A stretch of DNA of 64,000 bases from the NCBI RefSeq assembly GCF_008254045.1, contig NZ_CP042425.1, positions 1,798,001 to 1,862,000 on the forward strand. The letters are read 5' to 3'. The number at the start of each line of letters is the position of its first letter. Position 1 is the stretch's first letter. A program made the position numbers and the translations under genes. Below are positions 1 through 9,651 of this stretch, piece after piece. Under the pieces are notes generated by a model, which did no database searches, was not told the origin of the DNA, and saw nothing but the letters and a program-made list of their open reading frames with translations. Origin of the DNA: Limnoglobus roseus. GTDB lineage: Bacteria; Planctomycetota; Planctomycetia; Gemmatales; Gemmataceae.

Positions 1-199
1 ACTCGTCGAGGCCGTACCGGGCGAAGATTTCCGCCGGCGGAATCCAGACCACCTTGCCGTTGCCGTCGGATTCGCACACCGAACGCCCCATGCGAGCGTG
101 TTCGAGCAAGGCGTCGCGGGTCGAACGCGAGTGGGAATCTTGAACGGCCGTGCTCAACGCGCGAAGTTCGGATATCCGATCTTGGACTAACTCAGCCAT
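1..199 (-). CDS. Hypothetical protein, partner of zeta-like kinase (3' end cut by window)
   Basis: The reading frame starts at ATG 199 and is still open at base 1, so only about 66 N-terminal residues are visible. They form an amphipathic start (MAELVQDRISEL), then a TRDALLEHARMG stretch and a KVVWIPPAEI stretch. I cannot name a family with certainty. The start codon overlaps the stop of the upstream zeta-like gene (ATGGCTGA), which implies translational coupling. A small protein coupled to a zeta-like kinase could be its antitoxin, but this is inferred from context only; in classical epsilon-zeta loci the antitoxin gene comes first, and here the small gene comes second. Confidence 0.6.
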   Translation of the reverse strand, partial: MAELVQDRISELRALSTAVQDSHSRSTRDALLEHARMGRSVCESDGNGKVVWIPPAEIFARYGLDE

Positions 200-770
200 G
201 ATTTTGACTCCTTTCGAACGCGGCCCACCGATCAGGGTCCACGACTTCCAAATAGTCGTTAGCGAACCCACACCCGATCAGTCGCTTATCGCCGAACGAG
301 TTCTCGTTCACTTCCCAAACGTCGGCGTGCTGGCGGTACAACTCAAAGAAGTTGCGGACGCTCCGGGAGTAGCGTTGACGAATTGTATCATCCGGCACGA
401 AGTGCCCTCCCGATTTTACCCGACTCGCAACTCGGCCGATGGCCAACTCGGGACTTTCGAGCCAATAGTAGAACAGGTACACCTCATACCCCGCGATTCG
501 CAAGTCTCCCAGCCAACTTGCGTAAGTCCGCGCGGCCAGAGTCGTTTCGAAGGCGAAACTCTCTCGTTGTTCGGCCAACCGGTCCATTTGTTGGAGCATG
601 ATCCGGCCAGCCCGAAACGCCTCGGCTTCGGGGTTTAACCCGTTCAGCCCACGAGCAATCGCGTCCGCGTTCACGAACGTCGGAATTTCCAGAACGCGGG
701 TCAACAGATCTTGAGACGCCGTTGTCTTCCCGGCCCCGTTGATCCCGGCTAGCACGACGACTCTAGGCAT
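192..770 (-). CDS. Zeta-toxin-like P-loop kinase
   Basis: This 192-residue protein opens directly with a P-loop (GINGAGKTT at residues 9-17), as in the zeta toxin and related small-molecule kinases. NADAIARGLN, FETTLAART and YWLESPE follow the zeta/PezT pattern. Zeta toxins phosphorylate UDP-N-acetylglucosamine. Many chromosomal members have unknown substrates, so toxin function is not assured. The start at 770 is chosen because GGAGG lies a few bases upstream. The gene sits 31 bp downstream of acs on the same strand and overlaps a small downstream gene, suggesting it is the first gene of a two-gene unit. Confidence 0.75.
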   Translation of the reverse strand: MPRVVVLAGINGAGKTTASQDLLTRVLEIPTFVNADAIARGLNGLNPEAEAFRAGRIMLQQMDRLAEQRESFAFETTLAARTYASWLGDLRIAGYEVYLFYYWLESPELAIGRVASRVKSGGHFVPDDTIRQRYSRSVRNFFELYRQHADVWEVNENSFGDKRLIGCGFANDYLEVVDPDRWAAFERSQNHG

Positions 771-801
771 GACGTCCTCCCTTCGCGGACCGTCAACGGG
801 C

Positions 802-2748
802 TTACTCCTCGTCTGCCCGCAGTTTCGCGAGGACGCCGTAGTCTTCCAGCGTCGTCGTGTCGCCGGTGCCGACGCGGTTCGCGGCGATGTCCCGCAGCAG
901 CCGGCGCATGATCTTGCCGCTGCGAGTCTTCGGCAGCGTGTCCGTGAACTTGACCTCGTCCGGCCGGGCCAGCGCGCCAATCTCTTTCGCCACGTGGGCT
1001 TTCAGGGCCGCCTTCAGGTCGTCGGTCGGGTCGTTGCCCTGTTTGAGCGTCACGAAGCAGCAGATCGCTTCGCCCTTCAGGTCGTCCGGGCGGCCTACGA
1101 CGGCGGCCTCCGCCACTTTCGGGTGGTTCACCAGGGCACTCTCGACTTCCATCGTGCTCAGCCGGTGGCCGCTGACGTTCAGCACGTCGTCCACGCGGCC
1201 CATCACCCAGATGTACCCGTCGTCGTCCTGCCGGGCGCCGTCGGCCGTGAAGTAGACGCCAGGGTAGTTACTCCAGTAGGTGTCTTTGAAGCGTTGATCG
1301 TCGTTGTAGATCGTCCGCATCATGCTCGGCCACGGCCGCTTGACGACCAAGAAGCCGCCGGCGTTCGCCGGGACTGGCTTGCCGTCCTTGTCCACCACTT
1401 CGGCCGCGATACCGGGCATCGGCTTCGTGGCACTTCCGGGCTTCGTCGGGATCGCCCCCGGCAGCGGCGTAATCAAGATCGAACCCGTTTCGGTCTGCCA
1501 CCAGGTGTCCACGATCGGGCAACGGCCGCCGCCGATGACCTCGTGGTACCACATCCACGCCTCCGGGTTGATCGGCTCGCCGACGCTGCCGAGCAAGCGA
1601 AGCGAAGTCAGGTCGTGCTTCTCGACGTGCTGATTGCCCCACTTGATGAACGCGCGAATGGCCGTCGGGGCGGTGTACAAGATGCTCACGCGATACTTCT
1701 CGATCAAATCCCAGAAGCGGTCCTCGGCCGGGTGGTTTGGAGCACCCTCGTACATGAGGATGGTCGAGCCGTTGGCGAGCGGGCCGTACACGGTGTACGT
1801 GTGGCCGGTGATCCAGCCCACGTCGGCGGTACACCAGTACACGTCGTCGTCCTTGATGTCGAAGATCCACTTGTGCGTGAGGCTGGCGCCGAGCATGTAA
1901 CCGCCGGTGGTGTGCAGTACGCCCTTCGGCTTACCGGTGCTGCCAGACGTGTACAGGATGAACAGCGGGTGCTCGCTGTCGAGCTGTTCGGCCGGGCAGT
2001 CGGCCGACGCTTTTGCCATCACGTCGTGCCACCACACGTCGCGGCCGTCTTTCATCGTGACCGGGTGGTTGCAGCGGTTGAAGACCACGCACGTCGTCAC
2101 GCTCGGCGACTTGGCGAGGGCCGCGTCCACGTTCTCCTTCAGCGGCACGATCTTGCCGCGCCGCCAGCCGGCGTCGGCGGTGATGACGACCTTCGCCTGC
2201 GCGTCGTTGTTGCGGTCGGCGACGGCTTCCGCCGAGAAGCCGCCGAAGATGACGGAATGCACCGCCCCGATGCGGGCGCAAGCGAGCATGGCGATCGCCG
2301 CCTCTGGCGTCAGCGGCATGTAGATCGTCACGCGGTCGCCCTTCGCCACGCCGAGCGTTTTGAGCGCGTTCGCGAACTTGCACACTTCACGGTGAAGCTG
2401 CTGGTACGTCAGCGTGCGGGTGTCGCCGGGTTCACCCTCCCAGATGATGGCGGCCTTGTTCTTGCGGCCGTTCGTCAGGTGGCGGTCGATGCAGTTGTCG
2501 CTGGCGTTGATCGTGCCGCCGACGAACCACTTGGCGAACGGCGGGTTCGACCAGTCGAGCACCTTGTTCCACTTCTTGAACCAGTGCAGGCTCTCCGCCT
2601 GGGCCGCCCAGAAACCGTCGGGGTCTTTGTCGGCCCACGCGACGAGCCGCTCGCGCTCCTCGGCCGACACGTTCGCCTGTTGGGTGAACGCCTCCGACGG
2701 GGCGAACACGCGGGATTCCTTGAGGACGCTGGTGATGTTGGTGGACAT
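802..2748 (-). CDS. acs: Acetyl-CoA synthetase (AMP-forming)
   Basis: This 648-residue protein has the usual length of Acs, which converts acetate, ATP and CoA to acetyl-CoA through an acetyl-adenylate in the cytosol. Visible signatures are the P-loop-like [11 protein letters not shown] near residue 270, the WWQTETG adenylate-binding motif, [14 protein letters not shown], and the C-terminal [13 protein letters not shown], whose lysine is the known acetylation site in the family. ATG 2748 is chosen over upstream in-frame codons because an AGGA-type ribosome site precedes it and homology begins there. It is divergent from the amidase gene across a 108-bp gap. Confidence 0.96.
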   Translation of the reverse strand: MSTNITSVLKESRVFAPSEAFTQQANVSAEERERLVAWADKDPDGFWAAQAESLHWFKKWNKVLDWSNPPFAKWFVGGTINASDNCIDRHLTNGRKNKAAIIWEGEPGDTRTLTYQQLHREVCKFANALKTLGVAKGDRVTIYMPLTPEAAIAMLACARIGAVHSVIFGGFSAEAVADRNNDAQAKVVITADAGWRRGKIVPLKENVDAALAKSPSVTTCVVFNRCNHPVTMKDGRDVWWHDVMAKASADCPAEQLDSEHPLFILYTSGSTGKPKGVLHTTGGYMLGASLTHKWIFDIKDDDVYWCTADVGWITGHTYTVYGPLANGSTILMYEGAPNHPAEDRFWDLIEKYRVSILYTAPTAIRAFIKWGNQHVEKHDLTSLRLLGSVGEPINPEAWMWYHEVIGGGRCPIVDTWWQTETGSILITPLPGAIPTKPGSATKPMPGIAAEVVDKDGKPVPANAGGFLVVKRPWPSMMRTIYNDDQRFKDTYWSNYPGVYFTADGARQDDDGYIWVMGRVDDVLNVSGHRLSTMEVESALVNHPKVAEAAVVGRPDDLKGEAICCFVTLKQGNDPTDDLKAALKAHVAKEIGALARPDEVKFTDTLPKTRSGKIMRRLLRDIAANRVGTGDTTTLEDYGVLAKLRADEE

Positions 2749-2781
2749 GGGAGGGTCCTGGGGTGTTGCGGAAGTTCGCCG

Positions 2782-2808
2782 TTGATCGCCGGCGACGTTG
2801 GGTATAAT
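2782..2808 (+). promoter_or_regulatory. Candidate sigma-70-type promoter of the amidase gene
   Basis: A perfect TATAAT lies at 2803-2808, with TTGATC at 2782-2787 as a possible -35 box. The spacing is 15 bp, shorter than ideal. It lies about 50 bp upstream of ATG 2857 in the divergent acs/amidase gap. Transcription has not been shown. Confidence 0.4.
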
Positions 2809-2856
2809 CATCGGGACTCGGACACCGAACGACCAACAACTAATCACCAAGAACGA

Positions 2857-3738
2857 ATGACCCACGACACGTTCACCATCGGCCTCGTTCAGATGAAGTG
2901 CGCCCCCGACGCGGCGACGAACCTCGCGACGGCCGAGGCCGCTATCCGCGACGCGGCTAAGGCCGGGGCGCAGATCGTCTGCCTGCCGGAACTGTTCACC
3001 GGCGAGTACTTCTGCCAGACCGAGGACTACCACCTCTTCGACAAGGCCGAGCCGATCCCCGGGCCGTCCACGGATCGTCTCAGCGCCGCGGCGAAGGCGA
3101 ACGGTGTCGTCGTCATCGGCTCCTTGTTCGAGAAGCGAATGCCCGGCGTGTACCACAACACGGCCACCGTCCACGACGCCGACGGCAGCTTCCTCGGCAT
3201 CTACCGCAAGATGCACATTCCCGACGACCCGATGTTCCTGGAGAAGTACTACTTCACCCCCGGCGACGTGGGCTGGAAGGTCTTCGACACCAAGTACGCG
3301 AAGGTCGGCACGCTCGTCTGCTGGGACCAGTGGTACCCGGAGGCGGCCCGCCTGACGGCGCTCCAGGGGGCGGAAGTGATCTTCTACCCGACGGCCATCG
3401 GCTGGCACCCGAAGGAGAAGGCCGAGTACGGCGAGGCCCAACACAGCGCGTGGGAGACGAGCATGCGCGGCCATGCCATCGCCAATGGCATTTACGTGGG
3501 GGCGGTCAACCGCGTCGGTCACGAGGTGCTGGTCGGCGACGGACTGGAGTTTTGGGGTCAGTCGTTCGTCAGCGATCCGTTCGGCCGACTGCTGAAGCGC
3601 GGCAGCGTGGCGAAGGAAGAGATCATCACGATGATGTGCAGCCGGAAGTTGATGGAGGAAGTCCGCCGTAACTGGCCGTTCTTCCGCGACCGGCGGATCG
3701 ACTACTACGGCGGGCTGACGAAGCGGGTGGCGGACTGA
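2857..3738 (+). CDS. Carbon-nitrogen hydrolase, N-carbamoylputrescine amidase-like
   Basis: This 293-residue nitrilase-superfamily protein carries the full Glu-Lys-Cys triad: Glu in [11 protein letters not shown], Lys in [10 protein letters not shown] and Cys in VCWDQWYPE. Its length and the GVYHNTA and [10 protein letters not shown] segments match plant-type N-carbamoylputrescine amidases (AguB), which release putrescine, CO2 and ammonia. No agmatine deiminase gene is adjacent in this window, so the substrate is inferred from family resemblance. The frame is open far upstream of ATG 2857, but homology begins at [11 protein letters not shown] and a promoter-like sequence lies before it. Confidence 0.88.
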   Translation: MTHDTFTIGLVQMKCAPDAATNLATAEAAIRDAAKAGAQIVCLPELFTGEYFCQTEDYHLFDKAEPIPGPSTDRLSAAAKANGVVVIGSLFEKRMPGVYHNTATVHDADGSFLGIYRKMHIPDDPMFLEKYYFTPGDVGWKVFDTKYAKVGTLVCWDQWYPEAARLTALQGAEVIFYPTAIGWHPKEKAEYGEAQHSAWETSMRGHAIANGIYVGAVNRVGHEVLVGDGLEFWGQSFVSDPFGRLLKRGSVAKEEIITMMCSRKLMEEVRRNWPFFRDRRIDYYGGLTKRVAD

Positions 3739-3743
3739 TCGGC

Positions 3744-6095
3744 CTACGACCCGCGGGCGTCGAGGGACTGCCGCACGGCCCGGCCGAGGCTCGCGAGGCT
3801 GTACGGCTTGTCGAGTAGGGTGACGTGGTTTCCGTTAGCCTCCATGCGGTCGGCTGAGTAGCCGCTCGCCAGGATCGCGGGAACCTTAGGGTCGATCGCG
3901 CGGATTTGCCGGAGGGCGTCCATCCCCGACAGGTTCGGCATCTGCAAGTCCAAGATCACCAGGTCGAACGGCAGGTCCGCCGACCGGAACGCCTTCACCG
4001 CCTGTTCGCCGTCTTCCGTCGTCGTCACCGCGTAGCCGAGTTGGTTCAAGATCGTACTCGCCAGCGTGCGGATCATCGACTCGTCGTCGGCGATCAGCAC
4101 CCGCTCGCCGCGGCCCAACGGCGACGGGGACGGCAACGGCGTCGCGCCGGGGTCCGGAACTTCACCCCGGTACTTCGGCAGGTACACGTCGAACGTCGTG
4201 CCCCGGCCCGGCTCGCTGGCACACTCGATCCAGCCGTCATGCGCCTGCACGATGCCGAACACCACGGCCAACCCCAGGCCGGTGCCCTGGCCGGTTTCCT
4301 TCGTGGTGAAGAACGGCTCGAAGATGCGGGCCCGCACGTCTTCCGGCATCCCCGTGCCGGTGTCCCGGACCCGCAGGCGGACGTACTCGCCCGGCCGCGG
4401 CCCGACCTCGGTGCTCGCCTCGTGCGGCTCGATGGTGATGTTCCCGTTGTTCAGGAACAGGCGGCCGCCGCCCGCCATCGCGTCGCGGGCATTCAGGCAC
4501 AGGTTCATCAAAATCTGCGTCACCTGCCCGGCGTCGGCCCACGCCCACCACCCGCCCGGCCGCGGCATCGCCTCGATCACGATCAGCGGGTCGATGGTGT
4601 GCCGCAGGAGCGTGACCGTGTCCCGGATGAGTTCCTCGGGGTCCACCGGCTGGAACTGGAGCGGTGCCCGGCGGGCGAAGCCGAGCAGTTGGCCCGTCAG
4701 TTCCGCCGCCCGCTTGGCGGCCTTCTCGGTCGGCTTGAGTAGGTCCTCCAAAACTTGTCCGCGGGCCAGTTCGCGGGCCAGTTCGAGGTTGCCGAGGACG
4801 ACCGTCAGCAGGTTGTTGAAGTCGTGGGCCACGCCGCCGGCGAGTTGGCCGACGGCCTCCATCTTCTGGGCCTGCCGGAGTTGGTCCTCCAACCGCTTGC
4901 GGCTGGTCGCGTCCCGGCCGACGATGACCAGGCCGACGATGTGGCCGTCGTCGTCCCCCATCGGCGACACCAGGATGTCCAGCAGTACGTCTTGGCCGTC
5001 CGGGTAGCGGACCCACTCTTCGACGCGGGTGGGGTTGCCGGTCCGCAAGACGCTCCGCTCGGTCACCCGCAGGCGGTCGGCCCACGGCGCGGTGAACATC
5101 TCGTGACACGTCTTCCCCACCACCTCGCGGACGGGGCGGGCGATCATCAACTCGAACGCCGCGTTCCCGCCGGTGAACCGCTCCTCGCGATCCTTCTGGC
5201 AAATGACGTCGGGGATCGCGTCGAAGAGGGTGCGCATCAGCGCGTTCTGCCGCCGCACCTGCTGTTCCGTCCGGCGGCGATCGGTGACGTCGCGGAAGTT
5301 CAGCACGATGCCCTGCACGCTCAGGTCGTCGAGGCGGTTCACGCCGGTGATTTCCAGGTCCCGCCACCGGCCGTCGGCGTGGCTGGCCCGAAACAGCGAG
5401 GGGATTTCCGCCCCGGGGTTCGCGATCACCTCGTTGTGCTTTTCACGGGCGGCGGCCCGGTCGTCGGGGTGGATGATCTCGAAGCAACTGCGGCCTTCCA
5501 GGGACAGCGGCGTGTGGCCGAGGATGCGAGTCACCGCCGGGCTGACGTAGCGAATGACCCCGTTGGATTCGATGATGAGCGTGCCGTCGCTCGACTTCTC
5601 GACGAGTGCCCGGTAGCGGGCCTCGCTCTGGCGGACTTCCGTCTCGGCCTGTTTCGCCCGGCCGAGGGCGATGCGGCGCTCGGAGTCGTCGCGGACGGTG
5701 TACAGGGCCAGGGTCTTCGGGCGGACGTGCAATCGGGTGACGGTCACCGTAACGGGCAGCCACCCCGGTTGGTCCTTGATCCGCATCTGGAACCCGCCCT
5801 TGCCGTGGAAGAGCGTGGTTTTCCCGGCCGCCCCACGGAGGCGGTCCTTCTCGCGGGAACCTTGTTCCAGGCGTAAGAGGTCGGTCGCGCGGGCCCCGAT
5901 CAGTTCGGGCTTGAGCAGTCCGGTCAGGCGGAGGGCCGTCTCGTTCGCTTCGAGGATGACGTCGGTTTCCGGGTCGATAAATAGCAGGGCGTCGCCGTTC
6001 TCTTCGAACAACGCGCGGGCAAAGTCAGGTTTGTCGAACGGGATCATGGGCGACGCCGGTCGGCTCGTGGCTGGTCCCACCCCTCGCGCAGTCAT
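3744..6095 (-). CDS. Hybrid sensor histidine kinase with three PAS domains and a receiver
   Basis: A 783-residue soluble hybrid kinase with no membrane segment. I read three PAS-like units (about residues 25-135, 165-275 and 290-400), a HisKA dimerisation helix with phospho-acceptor His in [11 protein letters not shown], an HATPase domain with [10 protein letters not shown] and GTGLGLAVV boxes, and a C-terminal receiver with phospho-acceptor Asp in [20 protein letters not shown] kinases of this type are abundant in planctomycetes and often lack a linked regulator. An alternative start is ATG 6047 (MIPFDKPDF); neither start has a convincing ribosome site. The stimulus is unknown. The gene converges tail-to-tail with the amidase gene, with stops 5 bp apart. 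Confidence 0.9.
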   Translation of the reverse strand: MTARGVGPATSRPASPMIPFDKPDFARALFEENGDALLFIDPETDVILEANETALRLTGLLKPELIGARATDLLRLEQGSREKDRLRGAAGKTTLFHGKGGFQMRIKDQPGWLPVTVTVTRLHVRPKTLALYTVRDDSERRIALGRAKQAETEVRQSEARYRALVEKSSDGTLIIESNGVIRYVSPAVTRILGHTPLSLEGRSCFEIIHPDDRAAAREKHNEVIANPGAEIPSLFRASHADGRWRDLEITGVNRLDDLSVQGIVLNFRDVTDRRRTEQQVRRQNALMRTLFDAIPDVICQKDREERFTGGNAAFELMIARPVREVVGKTCHEMFTAPWADRLRVTERSVLRTGNPTRVEEWVRYPDGQDVLLDILVSPMGDDDGHIVGLVIVGRDATSRKRLEDQLRQAQKMEAVGQLAGGVAHDFNNLLTVVLGNLELARELARGQVLEDLLKPTEKAAKRAAELTGQLLGFARRAPLQFQPVDPEELIRDTVTLLRHTIDPLIVIEAMPRPGGWWAWADAGQVTQILMNLCLNARDAMAGGGRLFLNNGNITIEPHEASTEVGPRPGEYVRLRVRDTGTGMPEDVRARIFEPFFTTKETGQGTGLGLAVVFGIVQAHDGWIECASEPGRGTTFDVYLPKYRGEVPDPGATPLPSPSPLGRGERVLIADDESMIRTLASTILNQLGYAVTTTEDGEQAVKAFRSADLPFDLVILDLQMPNLSGMDALRQIRAIDPKVPAILASGYSADRMEANGNHVTLLDKPYSLASLGRAVRQSLDARGS

Positions 6096-6240
6096 GATAA
6101 CGACCCGCCCCGTGGAGAGAGGTTATACGCCGATACGAGCAGAACAGATGCCGGAGAGTTTAGCATGGCGAAATGTCAGGGGTGCAACAATAATACCTGT
6201 TCCACAAATTCTACACGTTCTACACGCGGCGGGGATCGTG

Positions 6241-7221
6241 ATGCTCACTTCGAATCGAAGAAATTGGCTCCAGGGGGCCGGGGCGATGGGGATTTTGGGG
6301 GCCGCGGTAAACCGGGCAAGCACGGCCGACGCGGACGCTTCGCAATTTCAATTCTGCCTCAACACGAGTACCGTCCGGGACAACGGGAAATCGCGGCCGA
6401 TCGGACAACTCGTCGAAATCGCCTCGAAAGCCGGTTACGACGCCATCGAGCCGTGGATCGCAGAATTGGACGTCTATCTGAAGGGTGGCGGCTCGCTGAA
6501 AGAGTTAGGCAAGCGAATCGCCGACGCTGGCTTAAAAGTGCCCAGCGCAATCGGCTTCGCGGAGTGGATCGTCGAGGACGAAACCCGCCGCAAGCACGGC
6601 CTGGAAACGGCGAAACGTGACATGGACTGGGTTCAGCAGATCGGAGGCAGCCGGATCGCCGCCCCGCCGATCGGCGCGACGGGCGGGGCCAGTGTGCGAG
6701 ACGACCCGAAGAACAGCGCCGCCGTCATCGACCTTGTTGCCGCCGCTGACCGATATCGGGCGCTACTGGAACTCGGGCAAACGATGGGCGTGACGCCGGA
6801 GGTCGAAATCTGGGGCTTCTCGAAGACGCTCCGCCGCCTCGGCGAAGCCTTCCTGATCGCGTCTGAGTGCGGCAAGGCGGGCGGGTGCGTCCTGCCGGAT
6901 GTGTACCACCTGTACAAAGGTGGTTCCGACTTTGCCGGCCTGAAACTGCTCAGCGGCCCGGCCATCGGCATCTTCCACGTGAACGACTATCCGAAGAAAG
7001 ATCGCGGCACGATCACCGACGCCGACCGCGTCTACCCCGGCGACGGCATCGCCCCGCTGACCGAAATCTTCCAGACGTTGAAGGCGATCGGCTACAAGGG
7101 CTATCTGTCACTGGAACTGTTCAACCGCGACTACTGGAAGCACGACGGCCTGACCGTGGCGAAAACGGGCTTGGAGAAGATGAAGGCGGCGGTGGCAAAA
7201 GCTGAAGGGGTGAAAGGGTGA
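6241..7221 (+). CDS. Secreted sugar phosphate isomerase/epimerase-like TIM-barrel protein
   Basis: A 326-residue protein of the xylose-isomerase-like TIM-barrel family (AP endonuclease 2 fold). The N-terminus SNRRNWLQGAGAMG resembles a twin-arginine export signal, as is usual for this family in planctomycetes. Typical features are YDAIEPW, the LPDVYHLYKGG strand, HVNDYP and GYLSLELFNRDYW, which supply metal and substrate ligands in relatives. The substrate is unknown. A start at GTG 6238 is equally possible. The last codons and the stop lie inside the left 40-bp inverted repeat flanking the next gene, so the C-terminal KAEGVKG may have been changed when that cassette arrived. Confidence 0.85.
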   Translation: MLTSNRRNWLQGAGAMGILGAAVNRASTADADASQFQFCLNTSTVRDNGKSRPIGQLVEIASKAGYDAIEPWIAELDVYLKGGGSLKELGKRIADAGLKVPSAIGFAEWIVEDETRRKHGLETAKRDMDWVQQIGGSRIAAPPIGATGGASVRDDPKNSAAVIDLVAAADRYRALLELGQTMGVTPEVEIWGFSKTLRRLGEAFLIASECGKAGGCVLPDVYHLYKGGSDFAGLKLLSGPAIGIFHVNDYPKKDRGTITDADRVYPGDGIAPLTEIFQTLKAIGYKGYLSLELFNRDYWKHDGLTVAKTGLEKMKAAVAKAEGVKG

Positions 7222-7241
7222 CTCGGTGAAGGGGTGAAAAG
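7202..7241 (+). repeat. Left arm of 40-bp inverted repeat flanking the four-helix-bundle gene
   Basis: This 40-bp segment matches the reverse complement of 7704-7743 at 39 of 40 positions. Each arm contains two copies of the unit GGTGAAGGGGTGAAA or a close variant, giving a TTCACCCCTTC-rich structure. The arm spans the stop codon of the isomerase gene. Confidence 0.9.
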
Positions 7242-7289
7242 CAAGGCGTCGCAAGTGTGCTCTGATCGCCGAAAGGGGGCGGAGGATTC

Positions 7290-7694
7290 ATGGCGAAGAT
7301 CACGTCGCACAACGATTTGGAGGTGTACAAGAAGGCGTTCGATGCCTCAATGCAGATTTACACCCTGACCCTGGCTTTCCCGAAGGAAGAACTGTACTCG
7401 CTCACCGATCAGATTCGGCGGTCATCGCGGTCGGTGTGTGCGAATCTTGCAGAAGCGTGGCGGAAACGGCGGTACGAAGCTGCATTTGTGAGCAAACTCA
7501 GCGACGCCGAAGCCGAGGCCGCCGAAACGCAAGTGTGGTTGGAGTACGCCGTGAAATGCGGCCTACTACCGCGTGAGATCGGAGCCGATTTGTTCCTCAC
7601 CTACGATGCAATCTTGCGCACCATCGTAGGCATGATTAACCACACCGAGTCTTGGACCCTTCCCAATCGCTCGGCCCCGATCCGGCGACCGTGA
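7290..7694 (+). CDS. Four-helix-bundle (S23/IVP-type) protein
   Basis: A 134-residue protein of the four-helix-bundle family first named from proteins encoded in 23S rRNA intervening sequences (TIGR02436-like) and related to the Avd accessory protein of diversity-generating retroelements. Diagnostic parts are the opening SHNDLEVYKKAF, the FPKEELYSLTDQIRRSSRSV helix, NLAEAWRKRRY, and the SDAEAEAAETQVWL helix. The family forms basic pentameric barrels that may bind nucleic acid; its cellular role is unsettled. The gene lies between two arms of a 40-bp inverted repeat, an arrangement recalling rRNA intervening sequences. Confidence 0.88.
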   Translation: MAKITSHNDLEVYKKAFDASMQIYTLTLAFPKEELYSLTDQIRRSSRSVCANLAEAWRKRRYEAAFVSKLSDAEAEAAETQVWLEYAVKCGLLPREIGADLFLTYDAILRTIVGMINHTESWTLPNRSAPIRRP

Positions 7695-7703
7695 ACCGTT
7701 TGT

Positions 7704-7743
7704 CTTTTCACCCCTTCACCGAGTCACCTTTTCACCCCTTCAG
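7704..7743 (-). repeat. Right arm of 40-bp inverted repeat flanking the four-helix-bundle gene
   Basis: Inverted partner of 7202-7241 with a single mismatch over 40 bp. It lies between the stop of the four-helix-bundle gene and the stop of the convergent recombinase gene, and ends 3 bp before the latter. The two arms could pair in a transcript to enclose the whole gene, or act as terminal repeats of a small mobile cassette. Confidence 0.9.
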
Positions 7744-7746
7744 GTT

Positions 7747-8649
7747 TCACCCCCGCGGGTGGAACTTCTTGTGCATCGCCTTCAGGCGGGCGCGATCGAC
7801 GTGCGTGTAGTGCTGCGTCGTCGTGATCGACGAGTGCCCCAATAACTCTTGCACCGTCCGCAAGTCAGCCCCGCCGGCGAGCAGGTGCGTCGCGAAACTG
7901 TGCCGGAGGGTGTGCGGGCTGACCGTCGTCGGCAGGTTCGCCCGCAGGCAGTATTTCTTCACTAGCACCCACAGGTCGATCCGCGACAGTTCCCGCCCCG
8001 ACCGGCTGACGAACACGAACTCCGCCCCGTCGCTGCCCGGCGTGGCCGTGCGGCCGCCGCCGATGTAATCGCGGAGCGACTGAATCGCCGGCTTCCCCAG
8101 CGGCACGACCCGCTGCTTGCTGCCCTTCCCGGTGCACTTGCAGAAGGCCGCGTCGAGGTAGAGATCGTTCATCCGCAGGCCGACCACCTCCGACGCCCGA
8201 CAGCCGGTCGCGTAGAGCGTCTCCAGCATCGCCCGATCACGGAGGTAGAAGCGGTCCCCGGCCCGCGGCCCTTTTAGCAACTCATCGACGCTTTCCGGCG
8301 ACAGCACCGACGGCACGCGCTCCCACAATTTCGGCGAGCCGAGCAATTCCACGGCCGACGGGTTGGCACGCTCTTCCAACCGGAGGAAGCGGTAGAACAT
8401 CTTGAGCGCAACGAGGTGTCGGGCGATGCTCGGTGCGGCAAGTTCTTCGTCGTGGAGGAAGCCGAGGTATCGCGTCAGGTCTGACAGTGTCGGCGAGAGG
8501 TAGTTCGCCAGCCGCACTTGCGCTGCCCAGGTCGCGTAGCGGTCGAGGTCGTGACCGTAAGCGATGACGGTGTTCTCGGCCATGCCGCGTTCGGCCTTCA
8601 AGTAGTGACGGAAGGCGAGAACGTCGGAGATGAGTTCGTTGAGGTTCAT
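7747..8649 (-). CDS. xerC: Tyrosine recombinase XerC/XerD
   Basis: At 300 residues this has the standard Xer length: a SAM-like core-binding domain (about 1-100) and a catalytic domain with Arg in GCRASEVVGL, Lys in GKGSKQR, HTLRHSFATHLL, LGHSSITTTQHYTH and the nucleophilic Tyr in QHYTH. Xer recombinases resolve chromosome dimers at dif. XerC and XerD cannot be separated safely by eye, so the symbol is provisional. ATG 8649 overlaps the rdgB stop by ATGA, so the two genes are translationally coupled. No dif site was recognised in the window. Confidence 0.88.
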   Translation of the reverse strand: MNLNELISDVLAFRHYLKAERGMAENTVIAYGHDLDRYATWAAQVRLANYLSPTLSDLTRYLGFLHDEELAAPSIARHLVALKMFYRFLRLEERANPSAVELLGSPKLWERVPSVLSPESVDELLKGPRAGDRFYLRDRAMLETLYATGCRASEVVGLRMNDLYLDAAFCKCTGKGSKQRVVPLGKPAIQSLRDYIGGGRTATPGSDGAEFVFVSRSGRELSRIDLWVLVKKYCLRANLPTTVSPHTLRHSFATHLLAGGADLRTVQELLGHSSITTTQHYTHVDRARLKAMHKKFHPRG

Positions 8650-9257
8650 GGTGTTGCCGCGAGGATGTGACTGCGAATCAGCGGCCGCAGTTTCGACACC
8701 GCCCGACCGCGGTGGCTGAGGGCGTGCTTCACCGTCGATGTCAGCTCGCCGAAGCTCGCGTGGTACTCGGGGATGATGAACAGTGGGTCGTAGCCGAAGC
8801 CGCCGTCGCCGCGCGGCTGCGTGCCGATGACGCCCCAACAACGGCCGTCCACCACGGCGACGACCTTGCCCGTCGGGTCGGCCAGCGCGATCGTGCTGAC
8901 GTAATAGCCCGCCCGCTTCTCGCCGGTGAACGTCGCCATCGCGGCGAGCAGTTTTGCGTTGTTAGCCGCGTCGTCGCCGTGTGTGCCGGCATAACGAGCC
9001 GAGTACACGCCCGGGTCGCCGTTGAGTGCCGGGACTACGAGGCCGCTGTCCTCGCCGATGACCCACTCGTTCAAGAGCGGGGCGAGCGTGGTCGCCTTGA
9101 TGCGGGCGTTCTCTTCGAAGGTGGTCCCGGTTTCGTCGATGTCGGCCGGGGCGTTCGCGAACGGCGTGAGGTCGGTCACGTCCACGAGGTCGGACAGCAA
9201 CTCCACCAGTTCGCGGAGCTTCTTCTTATTGCGGCTTCCCAGCACCAACCGTGGCAT
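8646..9257 (-). CDS. rdgB: XTP/dITP diphosphatase (RdgB/HAM1)
   Basis: A 203-residue protein of the Ham1/RdgB family that hydrolyses non-canonical purine NTPs (dITP, XTP, ITP) to monophosphates, keeping them out of DNA and RNA. Family motifs are the N-terminal LVLGSRNKKKLREL, GTTFEENARIKA, EDSGLVVPALNGDPGVYSA, GDGGFGYDPLF and the C-terminal SHRGRAVSKL. ATG 9257 starts the conserved part; the upstream open frame lacks homology. It is followed by xerC with a 4-base overlap. Confidence 0.94.
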   Translation of the reverse strand: MPRLVLGSRNKKKLRELVELLSDLVDVTDLTPFANAPADIDETGTTFEENARIKATTLAPLLNEWVIGEDSGLVVPALNGDPGVYSARYAGTHGDDAANNAKLLAAMATFTGEKRAGYYVSTIALADPTGKVVAVVDGRCWGVIGTQPRGDGGFGYDPLFIIPEYHASFGELTSTVKHALSHRGRAVSKLRPLIRSHILAATP

Positions 9258-9336
9258 GACGACACCTCCGAGCGGACGCTCCCCGATTCTATCGGCTCGC
9301 CCCCGCCCTGAGTTTTCATCGACCGGGGAAACCGCG

Positions 9337-9651
9337 TCAAGCCGGCTCGACGCTCGCCGCCAAACCGTGCTCACCGAACTGTTCGACGTACAGTTCGGCC
9401 CGCTCCAGGTGCGTCACCAGGACGAGCGTCCGCCCGTTGTGGTACGCATCCCACATGCGGAACGTCGCTTCCGCGTCCGCGAAGTGGGTGAGGCGGCGGA
9501 GCGTGCGGACGACGAACGGCAAGTCCTTGTCGTGCGCCCGGTGGAGGATCACTTTGTAGCGTGGAGCCGATCGCCCGAGAGAGGAGGTGGGGCGACCGCC
9601 GAAGCGGTTCAGCCGGTTCGTTGACCGGCGAAACGGGGGGCGAGTGGACAT
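9337..9651 (-). CDS. ClpS-like protein with altered N-degron pocket
   Basis: A 104-residue protein whose core from about residue 31 (YKVILHR, FVVRTLRRL, EATFRMWDAYHNGRT and a C-terminal EPA) fits the ClpS fold. ClpS is the adaptor that delivers N-degron substrates to ClpAP. In canonical ClpS a short acidic Asn-Asp-Asp motif and a later His line the N-degron pocket. Here the aligned positions read Arg-Ala-His, and the conserved His of the VHEKGR helix is Tyr (AYHNGR). Substrate choice is therefore probably changed or lost. No clpA is adjacent. The 30-residue N-terminal tail is rich in Arg and Ser. Confidence 0.75.
   Translation of the reverse strand: MSTRPPFRRSTNRLNRFGGRPTSSLGRSAPRYKVILHRAHDKDLPFVVRTLRRLTHFADAEATFRMWDAYHNGRTLVLVTHLERAELYVEQFGEHGLAASVEPA

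Noticed and set aside
739..2856. Very long plus-strand open frame upstream of the amidase
   Set aside because: It is the antisense shadow of acs in GC-rich DNA; homology of the amidase starts only at 2857.
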